25,159 nt of DNA from Cochliopodium minus (taxonomy: Eukaryota; Discosea; Himatismenida; Cochliopodiidae), in contig JAMYWO010000320.1 of NCBI GenBank assembly GCA_024220525.1, positions 15,809-40,967 of the forward strand. Direction: 5' to 3'. Position numbers and translations under genes: made by a program. The first letter of the stretch is position 1. Each line of letters begins with the position of its first letter. Shown here one piece after another: positions 10,321-20,155 of the stretch. The notes under the pieces were generated by a model. That model made no database searches and was not told the origin of the DNA. It worked only from the letters and a program-made list of their open reading frames with translations.

Positions 10321-11030
10321 TTTTAGGATTTGTTCGTTGTAGACCATGGCGGAGGCAGAAAGACATTGGTGAAAAAGGAGGAAGGACAAAGCGGCGATAT
10401 TCAAATAAAAATAAGAGATGTTGTCCACTTGAACTAGAATCGATCCCATCAACAACAACGCCAATGATCCCCATCCCTTTGTCCCTAAAATCAAAATTAA
10501 TTAAAAATTTTTTTAAAATATTCTTATTTTATTTTAATTTTATTTATTTTTATTTTTATTTTCATTTTTATTTTTATTTTTTATTTTTTATTTTTCATTT
10601 TTTATTATATTCATATTTTTGATGTTTTTTTTTAACTTTTTCATTTCTTATTTTTTATTATTTTTATTTTTATATGTTTTTGAGATTTTATAACTTATTT
10701 TTATTTTTTCATTTTTTATTATATTCATATTTTTAATGTATTTTTTAACTTTTTCATTTCTTTTATTTTTATTTTTTTTTTATTTGTTTTAATTTTTATT
10801 TTTTATTATTTAGTATGCAATTTTATTTTATTTAACCTATTTTCTTTTTCATCCAATAAGATTCCAAAAAGCCAACCAACATAGTATGAACACTTTGAAT
10901 CATTCTATACGCTTCTGGAGCGAAAATGACCATGGAAATCGGAGAAAACTGGAAATACAACGAATACAACATCGCTGGTATGATATAGTCCTTCGCCTTA
11001 TCGAATTGCATCCATATTTTTTCGTTTGGT
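10321..11030 (-). CDS. Nucleotide-sugar transporter, SLC35A-like, internal part only
   Basis: Two exons on the minus strand, 11030-10837 then 10484-10321, phases consistent, about 119 residues. The peptide runs DYIIPAMLYSLYFQF, EAYRMIQSVHTMLVGFL, KGWGSLALLLMGSILVQVD, then SASAMVYNEQILK. This matches the order in SLC35A transporters: the P..LY.LQNNL helix, the Y...Q.K...T helix, the next helix ending LVQ, and the G..YFEKILK motif. The family exchanges UDP- or CMP-sugars for the matching nucleotide across Golgi or ER membranes; substrate cannot be read here. The first 80-100 residues were not found upstream, and the 3' end is lost toward 10220. The intron between the two exons (352 nt) is A-rich on the coding strand, unlike the T-rich introns of neighbours. 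Confidence 0.72.
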
Positions 11031-12234
11031 CTTTGAAAAAAAATAAAACATAAAAATTAAATAAAAATTAAATATAAATTTTATTATCAATAATCTTCTT
11101 TGAGTTTCTTCTATTTAATTTGCACTTTTTTTTATGCTTTTTTTTTTTTTTTAATTCAAGTTAATGATATTAAATAATAAATTCATAAAATTATTTTTCT
11201 TAGACCATATTCACCAAAATTCAATTCATCTTTGGGGGTCCATTTATTATATCCATTATATAATCGAATCCTCTTTTTATTGTATATTGTTTTTTTAACG
11301 ATGGAAAGGGGCAGAAGATAATATGTGAGGTGAAATGAAAATAAAATTAATATTGGTTTTTTATATCACCCATATTATGAATAGGATTGAATCCAATATC
11401 CATATAATAATTCAGAAAGGATTATTGAAAGCAGATATAAATTAATTAAATTTATACTTTAAGGAAGATATTGAAAGAGGATATATTTTTTCTGAGTTCC
11501 ATTACAATGATTGAAATCTGAGCAATATATAACTAGATATTATCTTCAAAGATTCCTATGAAGAATACGATGATCAAGGGATCATATTCCCTGTTGGATC
11601 CCACTTCCTTCTTTCCCATTTCACGATGATATCTGACATCACAGCAGATGAAAGTAATGAGATGATCAATGATATCTTGTGGTGGTTCTTTTGAAGTGTT
11701 GCAATAAAGATTCAGAGATCATTTTTTAAATATATTTTTATTTTGAAAGCGCCAAAGTTTCCAAAAAATTATCTTTCTTTAACTTTTAATTTGATTTCCT
11801 TCACATTTTCAATAACAATCTCCTTTGACAATTCTTTTTTATTGAGCTAGAAGTTTATTCTTTTATAAATTGCTTACTTTCTGATGAAAAAGGATGAAGA
11901 TGTTAAATAAAGTTAAGGTTTCTAGATTAAATATTTTTCACTTTATTGTCAAACATATTTATTTTATCTTTATTTCAAAAAAAAATTTAAATTTTAAAAT
12001 TCATCTTCACGAAAAATTGAAGGGAGTAAAAGATGAAATTATTTAAAATCAATTCACTTTCAAAAATCTTTTCGACGAAGCACAATCAAAATTTTTTTGT
12101 TTTCGATGAAAATTTAAAATATCAATTTCCTGCGAATAAATGAAAATTAAAAATAAAAAATAGACTCACTTTGTTATATATTTGCGGTCGAAGGCAAATA
12201 CAAATCAAAAAAGCAAGAAAGAATAAGATAAAAT
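11031..12234. other. 1.2 kb without a supported gene; two open, gene-like minus-strand stretches
   Basis: Minus-strand segments 11183-11365 (60 codons, with LTYYLLPLSIVKKTIY and NGYNKWTPKDELNFGEYG) and 11533-11718 (61 codons, with DVRYHREMGKK and YDPLIIVFFIGIFED) are open and less AT-rich than true spacer. They have no convincing splice sites linking them to each other or to the transporter at 11030. They could be exons of an unrecognised gene, lost 5' parts of the transporter, or relics. A 36-codon ATG frame at 12033-12143 (+) is probably chance. The remainder, 11740-12020, is AT-rich spacer. Confidence 0.4.
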
Positions 12235-13580
12235 GGATATCCTATCAATCTTCCGGGCAATCTGATAAAATTCTCAAATGAATTCATCTACAACCACGAT
12301 CTGCCAGCATCGACCATCCGAGCAGTGCTGACGATAATAATGGGATATCTGCTAATCCTCTTCCTATTGAAGAAGATAATAACGAGGGGATTCAAATTAG
12401 AAGGGGTATTGATCTTCCACAATGCCTTCCTGCTCATCTTATCGCTCATAATGTTTTTTGGCATCACCCATCAGGTATATGTGGTGATCAATGCGAGGGG
12501 GATCTTCGATCTCTGGTGTGATGCAGAGGGATTCAACAGGAGGGGCAGAATCTATTTCTGGCTGTATGTATTTTATCTCTCCAAGATATATGAGCTGTTG
12601 GATACCTTCTTCTTGGCATTGAAAAAATCGAATATAAGATTGTAAAGTGATATTTATTTATTTTTTTGAAAATTAAAAAATCATAAATTATAAAATAATA
12701 AATAAAAGAATCAAAAAATAAATAAAGAACATCAATTTCTTTTTTCATTTTTTTTTTTTTCATTTTTTTTTCATTTTTTTTAGATTACAAGTTTATCATC
12801 ATTGTTTGACCCTTTTTATTTCATGGTTAGCACCTGTCACAAACAACACATCTGCTTGGATCCCCATGATCGTAAACACAGGTACTCTCGTTTATTCTAA
12901 ATAAATGAATAAAAATTAAAATAAAATAAAAATAAAAATAAAATCAAAAAATGTAATAAATAAATGAATAAAAATTAAAATAAAATTAAAATAAAAAATT
13001 AATAATTTCTTTTATTAATTTTTTTTTTAATAGGTGTTCACGTATTGATGTACTTTTATTACACTTATCATTCTTTAACTGGGAAGAGATTATGGTTCAG
13101 AGTAAAAAAAAAATTTCTTTTAAATTATAAACCAAAAAAAAATTATAAAATTAATTTTATTGTTTAAATTAAAATTTTTTATTGTTTAAATTAAATTTTA
13201 TGTTTGTAAAATTAATTTATTTCTAAATTAATTTTCTAAATTAATTTTTTAAATTTTGGTAGAAAACAGTTTTGAAAATAATAATAAATTAATTTTAATT
13301 TTTTTATTTTTTTAATTTTTATTTTTTTACTTTTTAAAATTAATTTAATTTATTTTTAATTTTTCTTAAGAAATATTTGACCATTCTTCAAATGTCACAA
13401 TTCGTCTTTAATCTGATAGCAGCTTCCTTGTGGTTCTACTGGGTGTTTGTGGAGAAGCACAACTGTTCAGGGGAACTGTACGGATACTTTTTGGTTTTGT
13501 TTGCGATGATCTCTTTCTTTTATTTATTCAACCTTTATTACAAAGAAACTCATTCTAAAAGATCCCAGAAAGAAGAATGA
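12235..13580 (+). CDS. ELO-family very-long-chain/PUFA fatty-acid elongase (3-ketoacyl-CoA synthase)
   Basis: Exons (start unresolved) -12641, 12784-12881, 13034-13101, 13371-13580; phases fit. ELO enzymes condense malonyl-CoA with fatty acyl-CoA in the ER membrane. Family boxes appear in order: KIYELLDTFFLALKK (KxxExxDT), LQVYHHC (HxxHH position), NTGVHVLMYFYYTYHS (NxxxHxxMYxYY) and KYLTILQMSQFV, with several hydrophobic segments and a basic Lys-rich C-terminus (HSKRSQKEE). The first His of the HxxHH box is Gln. The frame is open from 12235 (GYPINLPGN..) with no ATG until 12340; the family length of 260 aa or more favours the upstream part being real, so the start may lie in an unseen exon or the 5' end may carry an error. 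From 12340 alone the product would be 225 aa. Exon 1 is less AT-rich than the other exons. Confidence 0.88.
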
Positions 13581-13782
13581 TTTATTTTTTTTTTCTTTTT
13601 CATTTTCACTTATTTAAAAAAATTTTTATTTAGAAGGATTGAAAGCAAAATAAAACTTTCACCTACTAAATTGTTTTTTCTTTGTTTAAAAAAAAAAAAA
13701 AGATTTAAACTTTCTAAGTTTTCAAGTGAAATAATTGGAATTGAAAGTAAAAAATAAATAAATAAATTATAAATAAATAAAA

Positions 13783-15771
13783 ATGGAAAGTGACAATGAA
13801 TTGGGTAAATTTCTTTTATAATTGAATTGATCAAACTTTAAATCAATTATGAAATAAATATAAATTTGCAACCTTGAAAGAATGCAAAATCAAGAAAATT
13901 AAAACATGTTTATCATGCAAATAAATGAAATTTCTTTTAAATAATATCTTTTTATTTTCGAATTTAGGAGATTATGAAATAAACAAGGTATCAATCGAAA
14001 ATGGAAATGAAAGTATGGATGAAATCCAGAAATGGTATTTCTACAGCGAGAGATACAGATGGATAACCCTCCTAATTTTTTTGGGGAGTATGCTGATAGG
14101 GGCTATTGTTTCTTTAGCTTGCATTTATGAAAACAATCTTTGGGAAAAATATAAAGCAAGAGAATTTGCTGCACACCTAATATCTTTTACTCCACTAATC
14201 TCTACTATTGTTTTCATGTAATAAAAAAAATTTTTTTGTTAGTTTATTTTTAAAATCCTATTAAAAAACAAATTCACTTTATTTTTTTCTTTTTAAAAGT
14301 GGATTTCCTCCTGCAAGAAGAGACTTTGATAAAGTAAGTTTTTAATTTTTATATAATTAAAAAAAAATTAAAATTTTTTAGTTGATCAAAGAGACAAGAT
14401 TAGAAAGGTAAAAAAAAGAAAAAAACTAAAAAAATTAAAAAATTATAAATTTTAAAACTAAAAACATTTTAGATACAATCACATAATATTGGGATCATTG
14501 ATTGCTTTTTGTTGGTTTCTTAATGCAGTAATCATGGGAAATTTTTTACCACTTCAACTCATCTACGTGTTTGCACTTTGTATTTTGATAGTTGGGATTT
14601 TGAAGTCGGAGTATGAGAGGAGAATCACCAACAAGAACCACTCTCTCTTTAGTTTTGAACTAATGTTGATTTTATTCATTGTTTTTGTTCCTCTAGATTT
14701 GTAAAACTAAAAATAAAAAAAAAATTGATAATAATATTCAAAAGTTAATTTAAAAGAACTATTTATTTATTCAAAATTAATGGACAATTTGAATTTGAAT
14801 TATTTTATTTTTTAGACGTTGGGTCTATGTCCTTTTTTACTATGGACCTAGCAACTTGGGTCAAACTTTTTTTTTCCTTTTTTTAAAAAATTATTTTATA
14901 AATTTTAAATTTATTTAGCTTACGATTACTGGGTAAAAAAAAAAAATAAAAAAAAAAAAATTGAAAAATACTTTTGTTAGTCAGGTACATTTACCTCGTT
15001 ATTGTTAGTGGGGTTTGTGTTAATAAACAAATTTCCAAATATGAACTATCGTTTGATTCCACATTGGAAAGACCCTGTATTGGCATTTGCAACTTTACTT
15101 TTTTATGGAGTCATCATCATACCCATTGGTAATATTAAGAATGAAAATAAAAAAAAAAATTTTTTCTTTTTTTTTATTTTTTTAATTAATTTTTTGTTAT
15201 TTCTTAAAAAAAATAAAGGTTTGTTGACAAAATTTTTAAAGTTCCCTTCTCAAAACAAAATATCTTTTATTGGGGTTAGTTGCACTTTTTTGGAAATCTT
15301 TTTCACTGTTGCAACTACAGAAGAGATAATTTTTCGAGGAGTCCTGTAAAACACAATCGTTAAATCATCTTCAAATTTATTTCATTTTATTTTATTGCAT
15401 TTTGATTTAGATACACAGGGCTCGAAAAAAGATTCAATAAAAAATGGCCAGCTATTTTAATAGCAAATATAATGTTTGGTAATCAAGTTTTCATTAATTT
15501 TTTTTCTTTAAAATGTTTTTAAAACATTTGTCAAAGGATTGATGCATTGGGTAAGAGAAAAAACATTAACAGGATCTTTGGCTTACAGTGGGTTATCTTT
15601 TATTGCTGGGATACTTAACAATTTGTGTTACATTTATTCTGGAAATTCACTTTTATCTCCGATACTTGCCCGTAATTCTAATTTTTTAATTTTATATTTA
15701 CAATAAATGCCTTTTTCATAAAATTTTCAGATACCATTGTCGACACTGTTTGGAAATATACATTTGATTAA
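13783..15771 (+). CDS. CPBP-family (CAAX/Abi-type) intramembrane metalloprotease
   Basis: Twelve exons: 13783-13804, 13968-14217, 14300-14333, 14382-14407, 14473-14700, 14816-14859, 14919-14932, 14981-15128, 15219-15345, 15411-15478, 15537-15671, 15731-15771; 378 aa. The N-terminus is MESDNELGDYEIN, followed by multiple hydrophobic segments (WITLLIFLGSMLIGAIVSLA, LQLIYVFALCILIVGIL). The C-terminal domain has the three family motifs: TTEEIIFRG (EExxxR), NIMFGLMHW (FxxxH) and LAHTIVDTVW (HxxxD; many members have Asn there). The Glu, Arg and His residues expected to hold the metal and water are present. Wording around the motifs (EEIIFRG, FGLMHW, SGNSLLSPILAH) is closer to bacterial-type CPBP proteins than to eukaryotic Rce1, so substrate is open. 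Exon 7 is only 14 nt but is needed to keep phase. It lies 202 nt after the elongase and converges with Ras. Confidence 0.88.
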
Positions 15772-16000
15772 AAGATTTCTTTCACCAAAAATTAAAAAAT
15801 ATCATTAATAAAACATATAAATCTTCAGTTTGAAGAATGCTTTTATAAACAAATAATGAGGAAGGAATACAGAGGATATAATTTTTTTTTAAGGTTTTTT
15901 ATTGAATACACTTTTGAATTTTTTTTTATATTTTCATTCTCTTTTTAATGTAATCCCAAAAAAGTACAGAAAAAGAGATGGTGGGGAAATCTCTTGGTTA

Positions 16001-16975
16001 TTACAAAAGGGTGCACAATTTAGCCATACCTCCACCAGATTTCTTTTCCTTTCCCTTTCCCCCAGTAGTGGTGCTACTTTGATTATGTTTTCTGACTTCT
16101 CTGACCAATTGGAAGAAAGATTCTTCTATATTAATTCTACTCAAAGCGGAGGTTTCAAAAAATGGAACTCCGAAAGATTTGGTCAAATCTTCTCCTTCAG
16201 TTCTGGAGACTTCTCTATCGTTATCAAGATCGCATTTGTTACCACATACTACCATTGGTACTTTATCAGCATCTTTTACTCTGAGAATTTGATCTCTGAA
16301 GGTTGTTACTTCATCAAATGAATCTCTGCTGTTGATAGCATATACAATTAAAAATCCCTGTTAACAAAAAAAATTAATTCAGTATAAATATAAAATTCTG
16401 ACGTTATATACATTTAATTTATTTATTTTTTAAAGTATATTTTTTTTTTTACCTCTCCTCCTTGCATATATTGATCTCTCATTGCAGAATATTCTTCTTG
16501 TCCTGCAGTGTCAAGAATATCTAAAAGACAAGTTTCATCATCAATGGTTACTTGTTTTCTATAAGAATCTTCAATTGTTGGATCGTATTCTTTAAAAAAG
16601 GAGGAAAATTAGTTTTATTGAGTAAATATAAAAAAATATTTATATAATTTTTATTACCATCCATAAATTGAGATTGAACCAATTGGATTGTCATTGCAGA
16701 TTTTCCTACTCCACCACCTCCAAGAATTACAAGTTTATATCTTGAAAAAAAAAAAAAAGATAAAGATTAGAATTTTTCAGTTGTTATAGGATTATTATTC
16801 ATAATTTAATTGCATTTTAGGGTTTTATTTGAAAAATAAAAATTTTTGAATATAAAACTTTTGTAAAAATAAAAAAAAGGTATTACTCAGTTGCCACTTT
16901 AGAAGAAAGAAAAAAGAGGTTGATTAATAAAATTTGTAAGCTTTTTTTTTAAGGATTATTTCTAGAAAATTTACT
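16001..16975 (-). CDS. Ras-family small GTPase
   Basis: Minus-strand exons 16896-16887, 16740-16658, 16589-16453, 16357-16001, plus one initiating A that I place at 16975; 195 aa. Boxes: LGGGGVGKS (P-loop, with the residues equivalent to Gly12 and Gly13 present), YDPTIEDSY (canonical Ras effector loop), DTAGQEEY (Gln61 equivalent present), GNKCDL (NKxD) and ETSAL. The C-terminus is Gly/Lys-rich and ends CTLL, a CaaX box whose final Leu predicts geranylgeranylation, so a membrane-anchored GTP switch. The effector loop makes this Ras proper rather than Rap or Rho. Before ATEYKLV the genome reads GTG, preceded by an ag. A 78-nt intron (16974-16897) would join A to TG and create the ATG, leaving a 10-nt second exon. 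A GTG start is the alternative. Its 3' end faces the CPBP protease 229 nt away. Confidence 0.92.
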
Positions 16976-17243
16976 TTTATTTTGTTCTTATTTACTTTTT
17001 TTTTTTTATTTTTATTATTTTTGAAAATAATTAAAGATACTTTTATTTTTGAAAAAATATTATTTTTAAAATGTTTTTTTTAAAAATGGAAAAATATGAT
17101 TTCAAAAAAAAAAAAAAATCAAAATCAAAGGTATGTTCAACAAAAATGAGAAACTTGAAGTGAAATCAAAAATTTTGTTTCCAAAAGAATGCTTTTATAA
17201 TTCAAAAAAAAGATACAATTTTCAAAATAAATAAATTCTCTTT

Positions 17244-19119
17244 TTAATTAAAAGAATAAAATTGAGAGGACTTGTTGTTAAAAATCCAAAAACCAGGACG
17301 ATAGTGACTCGTACGAGAAGGAGAAAAGAAGGAATCAAACCTTAATTCAAAATCAACCTCTTCTCCTTCCACCTGTTGATATTCCAAGGGAGATTTCCAA
17401 TTATCAACACAACAAACATTGTTGATTTGGGAATTAAAAGGACCATAAGTTTGTAATAGCTTTGCATTATCAAGCGACCAAATCTAAAATAAAATTTAAT
17501 TTTTAAAAAAACAAATAGAAATTTAAAATTAAAGAATTTGTTATTTACTCTGACATATTTATCTTGACCACCACTTACAAGAACATTTTCCAAGTAAGAA
17601 ACATCAAACTTTAAGTTTGTGTTGTACTCATTAAAATGACCCTCAAAGTCCATTAAACTTCCGCTCTCCAGTTTTCTTAAATCAAAAAGAGATATTTTGT
17701 GATCGACAGTACTAATGATAATGGAGTTGTCATTTGAACCGTTTTTAATACAAGTGACCGATTTTTTAATGTTTTTGTTAAAGTTTTTCTTCAAGTTTCT
17801 TTTGTCCACAAAGTCCAGGTATCCTTGCCTCGTGCCGTTGTAGAGAATATTAGGTTTGGAGGTGGACCAAAGTTGACAGAGTATGTCGTCCTTTTCGTAG
17901 TTGAGTTTTTGATATTTTTGTGTAGGAAGATGATAGATATACAATTTGTTTTTACATCCTCAAAAAAAAAAAAATTTAAACAAAAATAAAATTTAACAAG
18001 AAAAAGTGGTGAAAATAATGAAAAAATATTCAATAAAAAGATAATTTTAAAGCCAAAATAAAAATATTAATTAAATAAATAAGAAAAAAATCAGTTTTTT
18101 TTTATTTTTTCTTTTACCAACACTTATAGAATCGAAATTAGATTTATCCCATTCCATCGTAAACGCATTATCATTTTTATACATGCTGAATTGAGAAAGG
18201 ACATTTTCATTATTATGCAAATGTCCAAAACTTACAAATGGTCTCACATCGTCATTCAAAGTTGCGACCAATTTAGGATATTTTTCGTTGAACCTGAAAC
18301 ACGTAACTCCTGTGAAGGGTCTCACGTTCTCATAATATCCTTTGTAAGAAAAAACTCCGTTTTCTCTTTTTTTAAAGTTTGTTCTTTCAATAAACAAAAA
18401 TTTTCCAAGCTTTGAAAAAAGAATTAATAAATTAAAAATTTTTTATATTTAATTTGAGTAGTTTGTATGAATTTGAATTTTATATTTTGAAATTATAATT
18501 TATAATTATTATTTTAAATATTTTTTTTTTTTTACTGCAGTTGTCAATATTCCAGATTCTTTTTGATATTGTATATCTTGTGCATCATTGAATCTGTTTA
18601 TCGTATTCGTTATGGTTAATAATGGCTCCTTTAATTTCTGGATGATGCATTTCCTCATCAACAATCTTCCTTTGCCCACATTGTATTCTCCTGTCTGCAT
18701 TTTGTTGAAGATGGAGAAGAGATTATCTTGATTCTTTAATATTTTCTTCTCCTTCTGTATCTTCACTTCATTTTGCTGATTAATTTTCTCTTCAGTTAAT
18801 TTATGTTGTATCCTTTCATCTTTCTTGTAATATCTTTTGGTGACAGCATCGAAAATGTAGCCATTTCTCTCCATGAATCCTAATTCCGTACTTGTTTTTT
18901 CTTTATTTTCATTGATTTGTGAATTGATAAATATATCATCCGATGGAGGCTTATAATTCTGATTCCTATTGTTATTCTTCTTTCCTAATGGTATGATAAA
19001 TGATTTCAATGAAAAAAGATATATTTATTTTTGATCATATTCAAAATGAAATGAGTACTGTATCTTTTCTTGTTGGTATGATTATTATTATAGTGATTGT
19101 TATAATTATTATGGTTCAT
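17244..19119 (-). CDS. DCAF4/WDR21-like WD40 protein, probable CUL4-DDB1 substrate receptor
   Basis: Minus-strand exons 19119-19059, 18984-18536, 18409-18118, 17958-17549, 17483-17244; 483 aa. The N-terminus is Asn/His/Lys-rich (MNHNNYNNHYNNNH), then GFMERNGYIFDAVTKRYYKK, matching the short GFYFDxxxxRYF motif before the propeller in DCAF4. WD-like repeats follow: CQLWSTSKPNILYNGTRQG, HKISLFDLRKLESG, DFEGHFNEYNTNL, VSGGQDKYVRIWSLDNAKLL. The GHxNEY and GQDxYxRIWSLxxAxLL strings are close to human DCAF4. A DFDLR/DLR step (LFDLRKL) could be the DDB1-binding WDxR variant. In the family these receptors recruit substrates to CRL4 ubiquitin ligase, mostly nuclear. Exon 1 is my addition: a simpler model starts at ATG 19009 (471 aa), but the splice 19059/18984 is in phase and extends the N-rich leader. 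Length matches the family. Confidence 0.82.
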
Positions 19120-19241
19120 TTTTCTCTTATTTTTCTTGAACATTTATTTATCAACAATTTTTTTTTTTTATCCATTTTGAAATAATGAGAAAATCAAAAA
19201 GCAAAATAAAGATACATCCAATGTTTTCATAAACTCTTTAA

Positions 19242-19998
19242 TTATTCATCTACTTGATTGATCATTTCATCCAAATCAGATTTTGTGAGAAAACCAATGA
19301 TACATTCTCTTGATCCATCGATTTTATCGATATATTCTTCCATTTCTTCAATACAAAAACTTCCAGCACAATACATTACTGTTCCTTTTTCAATTAATTT
19401 ATCTATAAACAATTCTGACACTATGATAATAAATAAATTAGCAATTCAAAAGATGTATGTGATTGATATATTGGTATATTATTACTTGTTTTGAAAGTGA
19501 TGGTTGATGTGAATAATTTTTCAACACATTTATTTGTTTTGGCATTTTTGACAGATATTCCAACAAATGATTTGATGAGAGATCCATTATTATAACTTGT
19601 GAGATTCTCTTTTGCTTCTTCCTAATTTATTTTAAATTATTTTGGTATATTAGGTTATTATGAATATTTACCTTTGAAATGGGCTTTTCTCTAATCTTAT
19701 TATCTGAAAATATGACTTGATCAGAAGTAATTATGATACCTTCTTTTATTGTTTTGGTTAATTCCTCCATTTTTGCTCTTGATATCTAAAAAATTTAGAT
19801 AATGGCAATTAGAAATTAGATTGAATGATATGAAAGTGATTTCAATACTTTTAAAACTAATTCAGATGGATTTTCATCTCTTATTGCTTTTTCGTCTATA
19901 TTTGGAGAGGATATAGTATATTTATATCCAAATTTATCCATTAATTCTCTTCTGAATATAGAGGAGCTTCCCAATATTATATTATTCCTTATTTTCAT
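19242..19998 (-). CDS. Maf-like nucleoside triphosphate pyrophosphatase
   Basis: Minus-strand exons 19998-19849, 19785-19672, 19621-19486, 19420-19242; 192 aa, the usual family length. Maf/ASMTL-type enzymes hydrolyse non-canonical or UTP/dTTP nucleotides to monophosphates in the cytosol. Motifs in order: IILGSSSIFRRELM (the N-terminal LASxSPRRxxLL loop), SSPNIDEKAIRDENP (the DE..R region), IIITSDQVIFSDNKIREKP (normally ADTVV...KP; here TSDQV keeps the key Asp), then YCAGSFCIEEM and IDGSRECIIGFL (normally AGxFxIEG...I.GS..NVxGLP). It stays near consensus at the active-site loops though several positions are unusual, so altered specificity is possible. It is 122 nt upstream of the DCAF4-like gene on the same strand, and divergent from the Roco gene to its right. 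Confidence 0.85.
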
Positions 19999-20155
19999 TT
20001 TTTTTTTTTTTTCATTTCATCTTAAACATTCTTGTCACTTATTTTCTTTTCATCATTCATACGAAACAAGTTATTTTTTTTTTCTTTATAAAGTTTATAT
20101 TTCAAATTAAAATATAAAAAATATTGAAGCAAAAACTTCCGAATTGAAAGAATAA
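19999..20155. promoter_or_regulatory. Divergent intergenic region between Maf-like and Roco genes
   Basis: The 157 nt between two opposed start codons must hold both 5' leaders and both promoters. It contains a T run directly before the Maf ATG and a run of A-rich sequence before the Roco ATG (gaattgaaagaataa). I see no motif I would name as a defined promoter element. Confidence 0.4.

Noticed and set aside
13783-15771. Calling the membrane protease Rce1
   Set aside because: Motif wording is bacterial-type CPBP and motif 3 is HxxxD; family membership is clear but the Rce1 name is not supported.
15902-16321. 139-codon plus-strand frame
   Set aside because: It is the antisense shadow of the last Ras exon, whose reverse strand carries clear Ras motifs.
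16890-16899. GTG as the Ras start codon
   Set aside because: Possible, but an ag acceptor directly before TG and a good upstream A|gtaaat donor make a split ATG more likely in a nuclear gene.
19000-19185. Plus-strand 61-codon frame
   Set aside because: Overlaps the leader of the DCAF4-like gene and the spacer; no domain, no splice support.
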